A stretch of DNA of 64,000 nt from Selaginella moellendorffii (lineage: Eukaryota; Streptophyta; Lycopodiopsida; Selaginellales; Selaginellaceae): contig NW_003314321.1 in assembly GCF_000143415.4 (NCBI RefSeq), positions 690,736-754,735 on the forward strand. The letters run 5' to 3'. Of the stretch, positions 34,051 through 43,900 are shown piece by piece. Both the position numbers and the translations under genes were made by a program. The stretch's first letter is position 1. Each line of letters opens with the position of its first letter. Under the pieces are notes generated by a model. It was given only the letters and a program-made list of their open reading frames with translations. It searched no databases and had not been told where the DNA came from.

Positions 34051-36299
34051 TGAGTGTTTGGGTTATAAATAGATATATTAATTAGGGTTTAAATCCTTGC
34101 TTATATATAAGAATGAATAGATTAAATTCAGTCCTAAATGAATGGTGTATATGTTTTAATATTATAACTAATGTATTACCTAGCCAAGGTAATAAATGTG
34201 TATACATATATATATATTTACAAACTTTACACCATCCTCCCTTCCAAAAGATGAAAAATTGAAGAAAATAAATTAAATGAAATATTTGAAGTTTTTACTA
34301 AGTAATTATAAATTACCACAAGAATCTAAAGTTCCCACAAAACCACCAATAAAATTGTTGATAACCATGACTGAAATAAAACTTAAAGCCATGGCATATA
34401 ACAAATAATACATCTCATCTTTAAGTCTACATGTCGATAATCTTCTAAGACAACCATTAACTTAGTTTTAAGACTATAAGTATAACAAACATCATCCTCA
34501 TCTAACACCACATATAAAAAGTTGAACTCACTCCATTAATCTTTCACATTTTTCTTATCCCCTCCTTAAAGAAAAAAAAAGTTCTGAAACACTAGCTCTA
34601 TTCAAGCTTATTGTGCTCATCTTCACTCTACCATCTATGTTCAACCTCACTTCACTATTGCATTCATTCAGCCTCATTACATTAGGGTTAGATGTTTCGT
34701 TCGAATTCACTATATTCGTCCTCACTCCACAATCCACGTCATTCATCTTCACTCTATTATTGGGGTTGCACTTTCATCTATCTCCTTTACCCCCTCCTCC
34801 AAAGAAAAAAAAGTTTGGAGTGTTGGGGCAAAAAGGAGAAAATAAGAAAAATTGAGGAAAAACAATTATGGAAGAAGAAAAAATAAATAAATAAAAAATT
34901 AGAAGAGGAATTTGCAATAGTTGATAATGCAAAAATGAGGAAATTAAAAGAAGGACATATGCTCAAAGTTTAGAAAAAAAGGGACTTCCTATCATAAAAT
35001 ACTTTGGCCATCACAATATAATTAAACGATTCACATCATTCAACCTCTTTAACATACAATTGAATAGCATTTGATATGGGAAAATTAATAATAATATCCA
35101 TGTGCTAAGGAATGCAAAAACCCTTCAAGGTAAAGCAAAGGTTTTTAGCAGCACTCATAAATAGGGACATGCATTTAACTTGAAACTCTAGCCAAAGTTA
35201 CTCAACTCTTAGAACAGGGGAATACTCAACACTAGAATAGATTAAATATTCTTTCAATGAAACAAAAATAAAATTCTCAACTTCATGCATACACTTAATC
35301 TTTAAATTAATATAAGGAGGACATAAAACACTCAATTCAAAACTAAATTGAGAATAAGAATCATGAGAGTCACAAATAATCAATGCGTTAGAAGAAGAAA
35401 ACACTACAAATGAGGAAAAATTCTAAAAATATAAAAAAGTGGCTCAGGTTAAGAAATAAGAAAAAGTTAGGAAAGAGCTGAAGGTAAAGAGAAAGGATCA
35501 GATAATAGATTGAAAGATTTACACTTACCTCGCGAAATCTCTACTTCATCTCCAAAACTATCTCCATAATAATTAAGTTCTTCATTCTAATCCGAAATCC
35601 ATTCAAGTTTATAAACATCATCTTCCCATAAACTTGATTCTCGAACATTCTTCAAGAACCAGATTACATTATCCATAGTTTGCCAATAAATGACACAATC
35701 ATGTTCCACATAACGTGGGATGTGATTGCATAGCTTATCATGTTTTTAGTGTTTCACCATTTCTTGTAAAGTTGGAGACAGTAACACACTAAAGATGGGC
35801 ATAACACTAATATGATCACACCCTATAACACCAAAAGTTTGATCTAATGAAGCAACATTAGCAACCTCAAGTGACATACTCCTTGATTGATGATGATATG
35901 GCATGATATAAAAAGAGAATGTACATAAGAAAGAGCAAATCTAAGCATAGTGATAACTAAAATTCTAGATCTTGCAAAAAGTTAATACAAATCTAAATCT
36001 AAAACAGAATGAAGAAATAAAAACAAAAAATACGATCCTAAACACTAAAGTAAAGTATTTTGCCCTTCAGGGAGAAATTGCAATGCCCCTCAATTCCACC
36101 AATGTGAGTGCTTGGGATATGGGAATAGGTATATTAATTAGGTTTAAGCCATTATTTATATACAAAAATAGATGAACCAGATTTAGTCATAAATGGACCA
36201 TCTATATGCTTTAGTACTATAATTAGATTAGTATATTACCTAGGTAAAGTAATCTATATATATCTGTATATATATGTGTGTGTACTTACAAACCTTACA
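34051..36299 (-). mobile_element. Decayed LTR retroelement, minus orientation
   Basis: Direct repeats 34051-34231 and 36105-36299 share tgagtg(t/c)ttggg at one end and aactttaca/aaccttaca at the other, so each is TG...CA. In minus orientation a purine-rich ttttggaagggaggatgg (34232-34249) precedes the 3' LTR. The other LTR is followed by ttggtggaattgagg, a possible primer-binding site. The right flank is tgttt and the left flank ends tgtttt, so a 5-bp target duplication with a one-base slip is possible. The internal 1.87 kb has a coding relic on the same strand but no pol motifs. Confidence 0.55.
35526..35904 (-). pseudogene. Decayed open frame inside the LTR element, unidentified
   Basis: One frame from ATG 35904 runs about 125 codons with only two stops: MPYHHQSRSMSLEVANV, then GVIGCDHISVMPIFSVLL, a TAA, then HIPRYVEHDCVIYWQTMDN, WFLKNVRESSLWEDDVY, a TAG and DSFGDEVEISRG. 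The composition is clearly coding although the DNA is AT-rich. It could be a gag-like or captured host segment; I do not recognise it. Confidence 0.45.
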
Positions 36300-36570
36300 T
36301 GTTTAAATTTTCTAAACATATATATATAACTCACAAAATAATCCTTTAAACACCATTTTTTTAAAGTATATTTTTATGACCATGTTAATTATTTCCTCTT
36401 GAAGATGATTTATTTATCAACCTAATCAAATAAACCAAGCATCATGCCAAAAAGAGTGTTAACTATAAGCCTCCATACTCTAATTGTTGCCACTACCAAT
36501 TATGCTAAAATTCATAAATTGACTATGTGTTCACAATTTTTAGTGGTTATATACATCTTAGCATTGATTT

Positions 36571-36870
36571 AGAGTTTGACACCTTACCCCTTGGGTTGAG
36601 CCTAACAAGAAGTAAACTAAACTTGTTAGATATCAATTTCAATATATGGTGTGATTCTCTTATTCAACCAATAGAGTTAAATTTGAAACCCCTCTGATAT
36701 TAAATGTAAGTTTATGAATTTAAACTTCTTGGGAACTAACCTAACCTAATATTTATCCCAAAACCCTTAATTGATTGGAAAATGAAATGCACTTTTGTTC
36801 ATGAGCTTTTTCTCTTTACATTTAAACCCTTATAGACTATCCCTCAAGTCATTTTTTATGGTTGCTTATA
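36571..36870 (-). mobile_element. Second, strongly decayed TRIM copy (internal region plus one LTR)
   Basis: The order of words (gacacctta, gttgagcc, gtgtgatt, ccctctgatattaaa, then tgtaag ... ggttgcttata) matches 2310-2640. The LTR part is 36705-36870 (166 bp). Most differences are C to T or G to A, as expected of methylated, unselected DNA. Orientation is the same as the 1.1-3.0 kb element. Confidence 0.75.
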
Positions 36871-38084
36871 GAAGTAAAACAAGGGTTTAATATAGGGGAG
36901 ATGGTAATAAATGAAATTATCAGTGGATTGATAGAAATTATGATGTTATATAGTGTGTTCGATGAACTAGAGTGCACAATCTTACTATTGCCAATATGTT
37001 CGAGACAATTTTTATATTTTCTTGCCACCCAATTACAACATAACATTTAACAATCTTAGATGTATTTGCATGTTATTAGCAATTTTAGTTACATGGGTTT
37101 AATTTGTATATGGCATTCCTAATGCCAAAATTAAAGTTCATACAATTAACAATTATATTTCAATTGCAATCAAAACTTGATTGTATGAATATATATACAA
37201 ACATAATATTATGTGCAAATCAAAGCAAATATATATATCTATACATGTGTAAATATATAATAGTATAATCATTGCCATAGATAGGTAGTGGAAAAATAAG
37301 TATGTATTTTTAAAGTGTTAAAAAATTTCATATATGAAACCAAAATAATATTTGCTAGATATGAAAAAACAATTACATATTAATACCACATATGGAAAAA
37401 AATTTCTAAATTATATTTGCAGGCAGATAAATCCAATAGTGCACTTGCTAGGAGCTGCATATGAATTACAAGCCCAAAGAGAGGAGGAAGAAACAGCAAT
37501 ACAAGAAATTTTTTCTTTAATATTGTAAATTTAGTATTTTATTTCTTTTTTAATATTGGAATTTTAGTAATTCACACCATAAATTTCATTTAGCATACTA
37601 AATTCTTTGCCACTACATTCTTCTTGAGTTATTTAGGTAGTGTGAAGGTTACAAAATAAACTCTAGATCTCACATTTGTCAATGTCATTATTATAGCAAA
37701 ATATTATATTTTTATGCTCTAAATTGTAATTTTTAATAATTCCACTTTTATGCCCCATAAAGTAAAAAAAATTATTTAGCTAGTTAGTGAGTTTAAATGT
37801 TATTAATTGTCATCCCAAAAGTGAAGCCAACTCTTTCTTTTGTGTTCATTTTTATATATTTTGATTGATTAATTAACTAATATTAGACATACTATTTCTC
37901 CTTTCTCTCTAGATTATTATTTTTAAAATGTTATAAACTATTGATCAATTGTTCTAAAGTAGTGAACCAACAATTTACAACTTTATGCTACTGTGCTAAA
38001 AGATTTTTTTTTTCTCTAGCAAGAATTAAATAGGTTAAATGACTTTTTTATAAGCGACTAAATTTTCCTTTCTACTTTAGTCAC
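36871..38084. other. AT-rich DNA, no gene seen
   Basis: Long A/T runs with no coherent frames. Confidence 0.45.
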
Positions 38085-38415
38085 TTAACCACACCTCTAA
38101 CCACTTGGAGGAGTCTCACTCACAACCTCCATAAGTCATATTTCGGATTTGGGCTTGTTAGCCCTGAGAATAGCATCCCCGCCACTCAACCTTTGCACTT
38201 GGTCCAAGTGCTCCACGTGTTCAATCCCATTACCAACACCCCAAGGTACCATTGACATATTAGCCTATTACGCTAAGGCCATGCCCCTTCACCTTGGTCA
38301 CACCGATAGTTTAACACCACCTACATCACAATCCCATCTCTCAAATACTAGGCCATCCATCCACGAGTGATCATCCCAAATCCATTTCTTAGCATCTTTA
38401 GGATGCCCACAGACA
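38085..38415 (-). repeat. Dispersed repeat lacking the TRIM insertion (empty-site copy)
   Basis: Reverse complement matches 1012-1101 joined directly to 3040-3300. At the junction it reads gagagatgggattgtgatg with no insertion, so it represents the pre-insertion state. Confidence 0.75.
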
Positions 38416-38530
38416 TGGGGATTAACTTTCCCCCATATCCCTTTTTCAGTCCCCACCACATCCTTTTTTGTCCATAGCCAAGTTCGCCAACATTGCTACT
38501 AAATCAAGGCACATAAGCTTGACCACTAAG

Positions 38531-39690
38531 TCCCTCAATCCTCTGGGACTTCCTCCTCACATGATCGTATCTTTAGTCTCTACACTAGAGAATGGCTCCT
38601 CTTCCTTTTCATAGTCTGGGACTTTGGGGCAACATTTCAGATTACCATGGCCTTACACGAGCCTCATGGGTACTCTCCCCGCCTTCTGCCTTTGGGTGCT
38701 CTAGCCATGGGCTTAGAGCGAAGTTCCGTTGAGCCATGCCAGATATCCAAGTAGGTAGTGCCACCCATACTTGGATTGGGAGCATCGACCATTCGATCTC
38801 CCAGGGGAACTAGAGCCGACTCTTGAACATTTCACCAAGCTACCCCGCTTGTTAATTTGTATTCACTTTAGTCTTGGACTTCCCAGTGGTTATCCCATCA
38901 CCCAACATCTAGGTGCAGCTTTCTTGGGCTGAACTGGCCTTTTCTAGCCAAACTGGCTCCACTGGAGTTTTCCCCCTTACTATACTTTTGGAGTTCACCA
39001 AAGCCCCCAAGGTCTGGGAGATGAACACTTTGGGCTTTCACCCTCTCAGACTCGAACTCGGACTCGCACTCAGATTCGGACTCGGGTTCGGACTCGGACT
39101 TGGACTTGGGTCCCTCGGTCCTCTGGGACTTCCTCCTCACATGACCGTATTCTTGGTCTCTACACTAGAAGATGGCTCCTCTTCCTTTTCACAATCTGGG
39201 ACTTTGGGGCAACATTTCGGAACACCATAGCTTTACGCGAGCCTCGTGGGTACTCTCCCCGCCTTCTGCCTTTGGGTGCTCTAGCCATGGGCTTAGAGCG
39301 AGGTTCTGTTGAGCCACGCCAGGTATCCAAGTAGGTAGTGCCACCCACACTTGGATTGAGAACATCAACCATTCAATCTCCCGGTGGAACTAGAGCCGAC
39401 TCTTGAACACTTCACCAAACTACCCCACTTGTCGATCCGTATTCACTCTAGTCTTGGACTTCTTAGTGGTTATCCTATCACCCAACACCTGGGTGTAGCC
39501 TTTCTGGGCCGAATTGACCTTTCCTGGCCAAACTGGCCTTTCCTGGCCAAACTGGCTCTACTGAAGTCCTCCCCTTTACTATACTTTTAGAGCTCACCAA
39601 ACCCCCTAAGGTCTGGGAGATGAATGCTTTGGGCTTTCACCCTCTCGGACTCAAACTCAGACTTAGACTTGGACTTGGACTCGAGTTTGG
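38531..39690. repeat. 580-bp unit tandemly duplicated
   Basis: The unit starting ctctgggacttcctcctcac at 38541 recurs at 39121. Both copies carry the same order of blocks (gggactttggggcaacattt, gagccgactcttgaaca, gggctttcaccctct). It is GC-richer than its surroundings. No gene is claimed for it. Confidence 0.85.
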
Positions 39691-39965
39691 ACTCGGACTC
39701 AGACTTGGGCTCGGGCTCGGTCTCGGCCTTGGCCTCGGTCTCAATTTCAGTCCCGATCTCGGTCTCGGTCTCGGTCTCGGTCCCGGTCTCAGTCCCGGTC
39801 CCGGTCTCGACCTCGGACTCCATCTCGGGTCCTTCTCGGACTCCATCTCGAATTCCATCTCGGGTCCATCTCAGACTCCGTCTCGGTCCATCTCGGACTC
39901 CATCTCAAACTCCATCTTGGGTCCATCTTGGGTCCCTCTTGGAGTCCATCTCGGGTCCATCTCAG
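39645..39965. repeat. Hexanucleotide (ctcggt/ctcgga) satellite
   Basis: Runs of ctcggn units, with a shorter run at about 39048-39110 at the end of the first 580-bp copy. All six frames give long low-complexity open frames (Glu-Thr, Leu-Gly, Asp-Ser), so these are artefacts. Confidence 0.9.
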
Positions 39966-41620
39966 ACTCTTACCACATGTCATGTGTTAGTCCTCTTGTG
40001 TCCCTTTTCTAGAGACTCACTTATTGCTTGCTTCGTGTTTGTTCCTTGAGCACTTCGTTGGGAGTTCCACTCCCACTCTTGACCTTTCAAATCGGAGTTT
40101 TTAGTCCAAATGTGTTACGCTCGTTTGGTTTTCGCTTTGGCCACTACCACATGGCACCCTTCCAGCTCCACTTTGGGGCCTAGGGATTTTGTATCTCACA
40201 CTTTTATTTGTGCGTGCAAGAAACTTTGCTGTTATATAAAATTTTATTCATCTCAATTGAGCTTGATTTTTGAATTTTTGGTATTTATAGACTAACTATT
40301 ATATATTTTTTTATATGATCAATCATTATAACCACATCCATAAGCAGTTGAACAATATTTAATGATAAATACAAATTTGCACCCTAAGATACAGCTACTC
40401 TACCAACCAAAAGGATAGCCTCAACTCAAGATTTGTTTCTCTTTGCCACCACCACAACACTAAGAGGAATTAGGCTTTATGGTCAGAGGATTAAATAATT
40501 ATTTTTTGGATTTTTGTCGTAGCAACATTATTTACATCCCATTAACCTTCTTTCAAACTACAAATGGATCAACCTCTTAATCAATTGTGGATTCAATTTG
40601 AATCACTTAAAAAAGAGTAGATAACATAAATTGTTTGCATTTACAACATACTTCATAATTAATTATCATATATAGCAATTAAAATGTGATTGTGTCCATT
40701 ATAATATAGAATAAAAATACAAACAGTATTCTGACAAAGGTAAGAACAAAAGATGTTTGTTTTATCAGGCATTGTCAATGATATAATATTTAACCAATGC
40801 TTTTAGAATTTGTGAATGTGCATAAAATATTTCATTAGCCATTAACTCCATACTACAAGTTGTAAAAGAGAGTAGAGGATAAATAATAGAACACTTTTAT
40901 TATCCACAACTAAGGGGAAAATCATATAACTATTATTCATAGCTAAAGAGGATATATCACTACAACTTAAAATATCAAAATACTTCTTTACAAATCTCTT
41001 TTTAGTTTTCTTAACTTAGTTTTCTTAGCATGTGTGCGAAATATTATTAAAACTTCCCTTTAAACTGTGTATAACAACAATTCAATCATCAACCATAGGA
41101 GGTTGATGTGCACAGATAAATTTTTTAATAAAACCACACACATATAAAACAATCCCAACTTGAGTGGCTTAGATATTTTAGAATCCACGTGCATTAGCAA
41201 GTTCTTGATGTAAATACCAAAATGTATAATGAACTCCCCCAAAAAGTTGTATAGCTTCAACACCTTATCAACAACTTTATGAGAATATCTCGCAAAAGCC
41301 TCACTAAGTCCATCAAAATAGTGGCATTTAATAGTGTATGAAGACCATCAAACACTAATTGAATAATGGCATTTAATAGTGTCACAAAATTCACAAACCA
41401 AAGCAATGCAACACCTTCCAAACATAGGGGAAATTCTTGAAATTGTGGCATATAATCCTACCCATTATATATAATGACTATCAGGAAATATATAATTTAC
41501 AAGTGAACATCTTCTATAGGCAGTCTTGAGAATAGTGTCAACTGAAAATGGCCAGTGTAAGAAGTGTTGCACAACCCTTTAACTAGCTCATGCTAAAGAA
41601 TCATAAGAAGTCACCCCATC
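39966..41620. other. AT-rich intergenic DNA, no gene seen
   Basis: No coherent frame on either strand. GC content changes sharply at about 41.64 kb where the next PPR gene begins. Confidence 0.45.
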
Positions 41621-41642
41621 AATGTAAGTATGGCAAGAAAGA

Positions 41643-43769
41643 GTGTTTACGTGGCAACAAAAATTAGCCTACGTTTCGTTGCCAAATAAACTTTTATTTG
41701 GAATTAGAGAGTTTAGGTTTAAGGTCGTGGCGGCACGGCATCCAGGTACATTTCCAAATCCATGGCGGCTCCTCCAGCAATCCTTCCATGCCGCAACGCT
41801 CCAGGTGTGTCGCAGCACCAGGGATGTAGAAACCGGGAGGAGGATCCACGCTACCACGGGGATTTCCAGCATTGCCGTGCCCAGCGCCTTAATCCGCATT
41901 TGTGCTCGATGTGGCAACATGGTAGAAGCTCATAGCGCTTTGCATTCCATGCCCGGAGCATTGCTGCGTGGTGTGGATCCCTGGATGCTGGGATACGTTA
42001 GTCCGGGTCTAGAACCTCTCACAGGCATGGAAGGAATCTATCTTGCTGCTGCCAAGGCTTGTTCGCGTCTCGCCGAAAGCTCCCCCAAGCAAGATGCAGG
42101 CTGGTGGATGGAAACTGGGATGAGGGTCTCCTCCGGAGCAGCGGCAAAGGGATTCATCGACTCGGACATCAAAGTCGCGAATGCGGTGATGGAGATGCTT
42201 GCCAAAATCGGCTCCACGGTGGAAGCTCGCAGAGTTTTCGATAGGATGGCGATCCATAGCTGCGTCTCCTGGACAGTGCTGATGCTGGGATACGTCGAGA
42301 ACGACGAGGCGGGGCTGGCTTTGCTGTGCTTCGATCGCATGAAGATGGAAAGCTCGTGCTCGCCCGACGCTAGAGTTTTCGTGGCGGCTCTCAAGGCGTG
42401 CTCGGGCATTGCTTCCAAGGAGGAGGCTTTCGAGGAGATTGGCGGAAAGGCCGTGAAGCTGAGGTGTTTGGAGAGAGGGATGGCGATTCACTCGCAGGCT
42501 GTGGAGCTCGGATGCAACGAGGCCAACAAGTTTGTAGCGAGCTCGCTGGTGGATATGTACTCCAACTGTGGAAGTTTGCTCGACGCTCGGATGGTTTTCG
42601 ACAAGAGTTTCGTGCTCTTTCTCGACGACGTCGTGCTCTGGAACGCAATGCTCCATGCGTACGTGGAGAATGGAGAGCCCGAGATGGCCGTCCGAGTCTT
42701 CGATTCCATGCAACGGCTCAAAAGCTGCGCTGCTCCAAACACTCGGACTTACTCCACGGTTCTCAAGGCCTGCTCGAGCTTGGCGAGTGAAGAGGAAGGC
42801 CAGACGCTAGAAACAGGAGGAGTTGTCAAGCTTTCCTCGCTGGAGAGAGGCATGGCTCTCCATTCGGAGGTGTCGAGGCGGGGATTTCAATTGGACAGCT
42901 TCGTTGCCAGTACGCTCGTGAGCATGTACGCGAGCTGTGGAAGCATGGTGGACGCTCGCAGAGTCTTCGATCGCTTGCTCAACCGGAACGTCTTCTCGTG
43001 GACAGTTTTGGTGCTCGGCTACGCCTCAAGCGGGGAAGAGGCCTCGGCACTCCACTGCTTGGAGCTCATGAGAGACGAAGGCCTGGTTCCCGAGAGCCCG
43101 ACTTTCGTCGCCGCTCTCAAAGCTTGCCTGAGCCTGGACGCAACTCTAGCAGTTCACGCCGAGATCAACAGGTATGGAGCGCTCGTCCACTTCGATTCTC
43201 CGCTCGCCACCTCGATCATCGATGTCTATGGAAGATACGGCGAGGTGGCGAAAGCCCAGCAAGTTTTCGACTCGCTCCCATCGTCCAGGAGCGGGAAAGC
43301 AACTTGGACCGCGCTGCTCGCTGGATTGAGCCGCAGCGGCGAGAGCGATCGAGCCTTGGAGCTCTTCGAGAGGATGCTGGGCGAAGGCGTGGATCCAGAC
43401 GCGACCACCTTGCAGTGTGTGCTGAGCTCTTGCAGCCACTCTGGCCGGATCCAAGCCGGGAGGAAGCTCTTCGACACGATGGAGCAAAAGTTTGGGATCC
43501 AGCCGTGCGTGGAGCACTACATTTGCGTGGTGGATCTGCTGTGCCGCGCGAATGAGCTCCAGGCCGCCGTGGAGCTCCTCAGATCGATGCCTTTCAAGCC
43601 GACTGCGGTGGGATGGACGATCCTTCTCGCGGGGTGTGAGAAGTGGAAGAACTTGGAGATTGGGCGAGTGGCATTCGAGGCGCTGCTGGGAATGGACGAG
43701 ACGAGAGATGGATCGAGCTATGCCTACGTACTCATGGAGAACATTTACAAGCAAAGAGATCAAACTTAA
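41643..43769 (+). CDS. PPR protein (PLS class, E-type tail), about 700 aa; start codon unclear
   Basis: Organellar-type PPR protein with classical alternating motifs. Recognisable are the entry block TLQVCRSTRDVETGRRIHA, repeats such as SCVSWTVLMLGYVEN and ASSLVDMYSNCGSLLDARMV, and the tail EHYICVVDLLCRANELQAA, MPFKPTAVGWTILLAGCEK. There is no DYW domain. The open frame begins after TAA (41625) with no ATG until 41918, inside the conserved entry region; 41643 is only a GTG. The N-terminal piece RLLQQSFHAATLQVC looks genuine, so the true start must lie in an upstream exon, or the gene has lost it. The gene begins exactly where AT-rich transposon DNA ends. The stop is TAA at 43767. Confidence 0.75.
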   Translation: MFTWQQKLAYVSLPNKLLFGIREFRFKVVAARHPGTFPNPWRLLQQSFHAATLQVCRSTRDVETGRRIHATTGISSIAVPSALIRICARCGNMVEAHSALHSMPGALLRGVDPWMLGYVSPGLEPLTGMEGIYLAAAKACSRLAESSPKQDAGWWMETGMRVSSGAAAKGFIDSDIKVANAVMEMLAKIGSTVEARRVFDRMAIHSCVSWTVLMLGYVENDEAGLALLCFDRMKMESSCSPDARVFVAALKACSGIASKEEAFEEIGGKAVKLRCLERGMAIHSQAVELGCNEANKFVASSLVDMYSNCGSLLDARMVFDKSFVLFLDDVVLWNAMLHAYVENGEPEMAVRVFDSMQRLKSCAAPNTRTYSTVLKACSSLASEEEGQTLETGGVVKLSSLERGMALHSEVSRRGFQLDSFVASTLVSMYASCGSMVDARRVFDRLLNRNVFSWTVLVLGYASSGEEASALHCLELMRDEGLVPESPTFVAALKACLSLDATLAVHAEINRYGALVHFDSPLATSIIDVYGRYGEVAKAQQVFDSLPSSRSGKATWTALLAGLSRSGESDRALELFERMLGEGVDPDATTLQCVLSSCSHSGRIQAGRKLFDTMEQKFGIQPCVEHYICVVDLLCRANELQAAVELLRSMPFKPTAVGWTILLAGCEKWKNLEIGRVAFEALLGMDETRDGSSYAYVLMENIYKQRDQT

Positions 43770-43850
43770 ACTATGGAATAACTTAAAGGAATATACTGTA
43801 GAATAATCTCAACTTGAGAGAATATACTATAGAATAATCTCATAGACCAT

Positions 43851-43861
43851 AAACCCTAAAC
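43851..43861 (+). promoter_or_regulatory. Telo-box-like motif
   Basis: aaaccctaaac lies 40 bp before the next PPR start codon; similar motifs lie before several genes here (22782, 54080, 59968). Confidence 0.4.
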
Positions 43862-43900
43862 TTAACTTCGTTTTAAATGGTTTAAGAACAATGTGGGGCG

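Noticed and set aside
39587-40049. Long frames rich in Glu-Thr, Asp-Ser or Leu-Gly
   Set aside because: All come from the ctcggn satellite, which is open in many frames on both strands.
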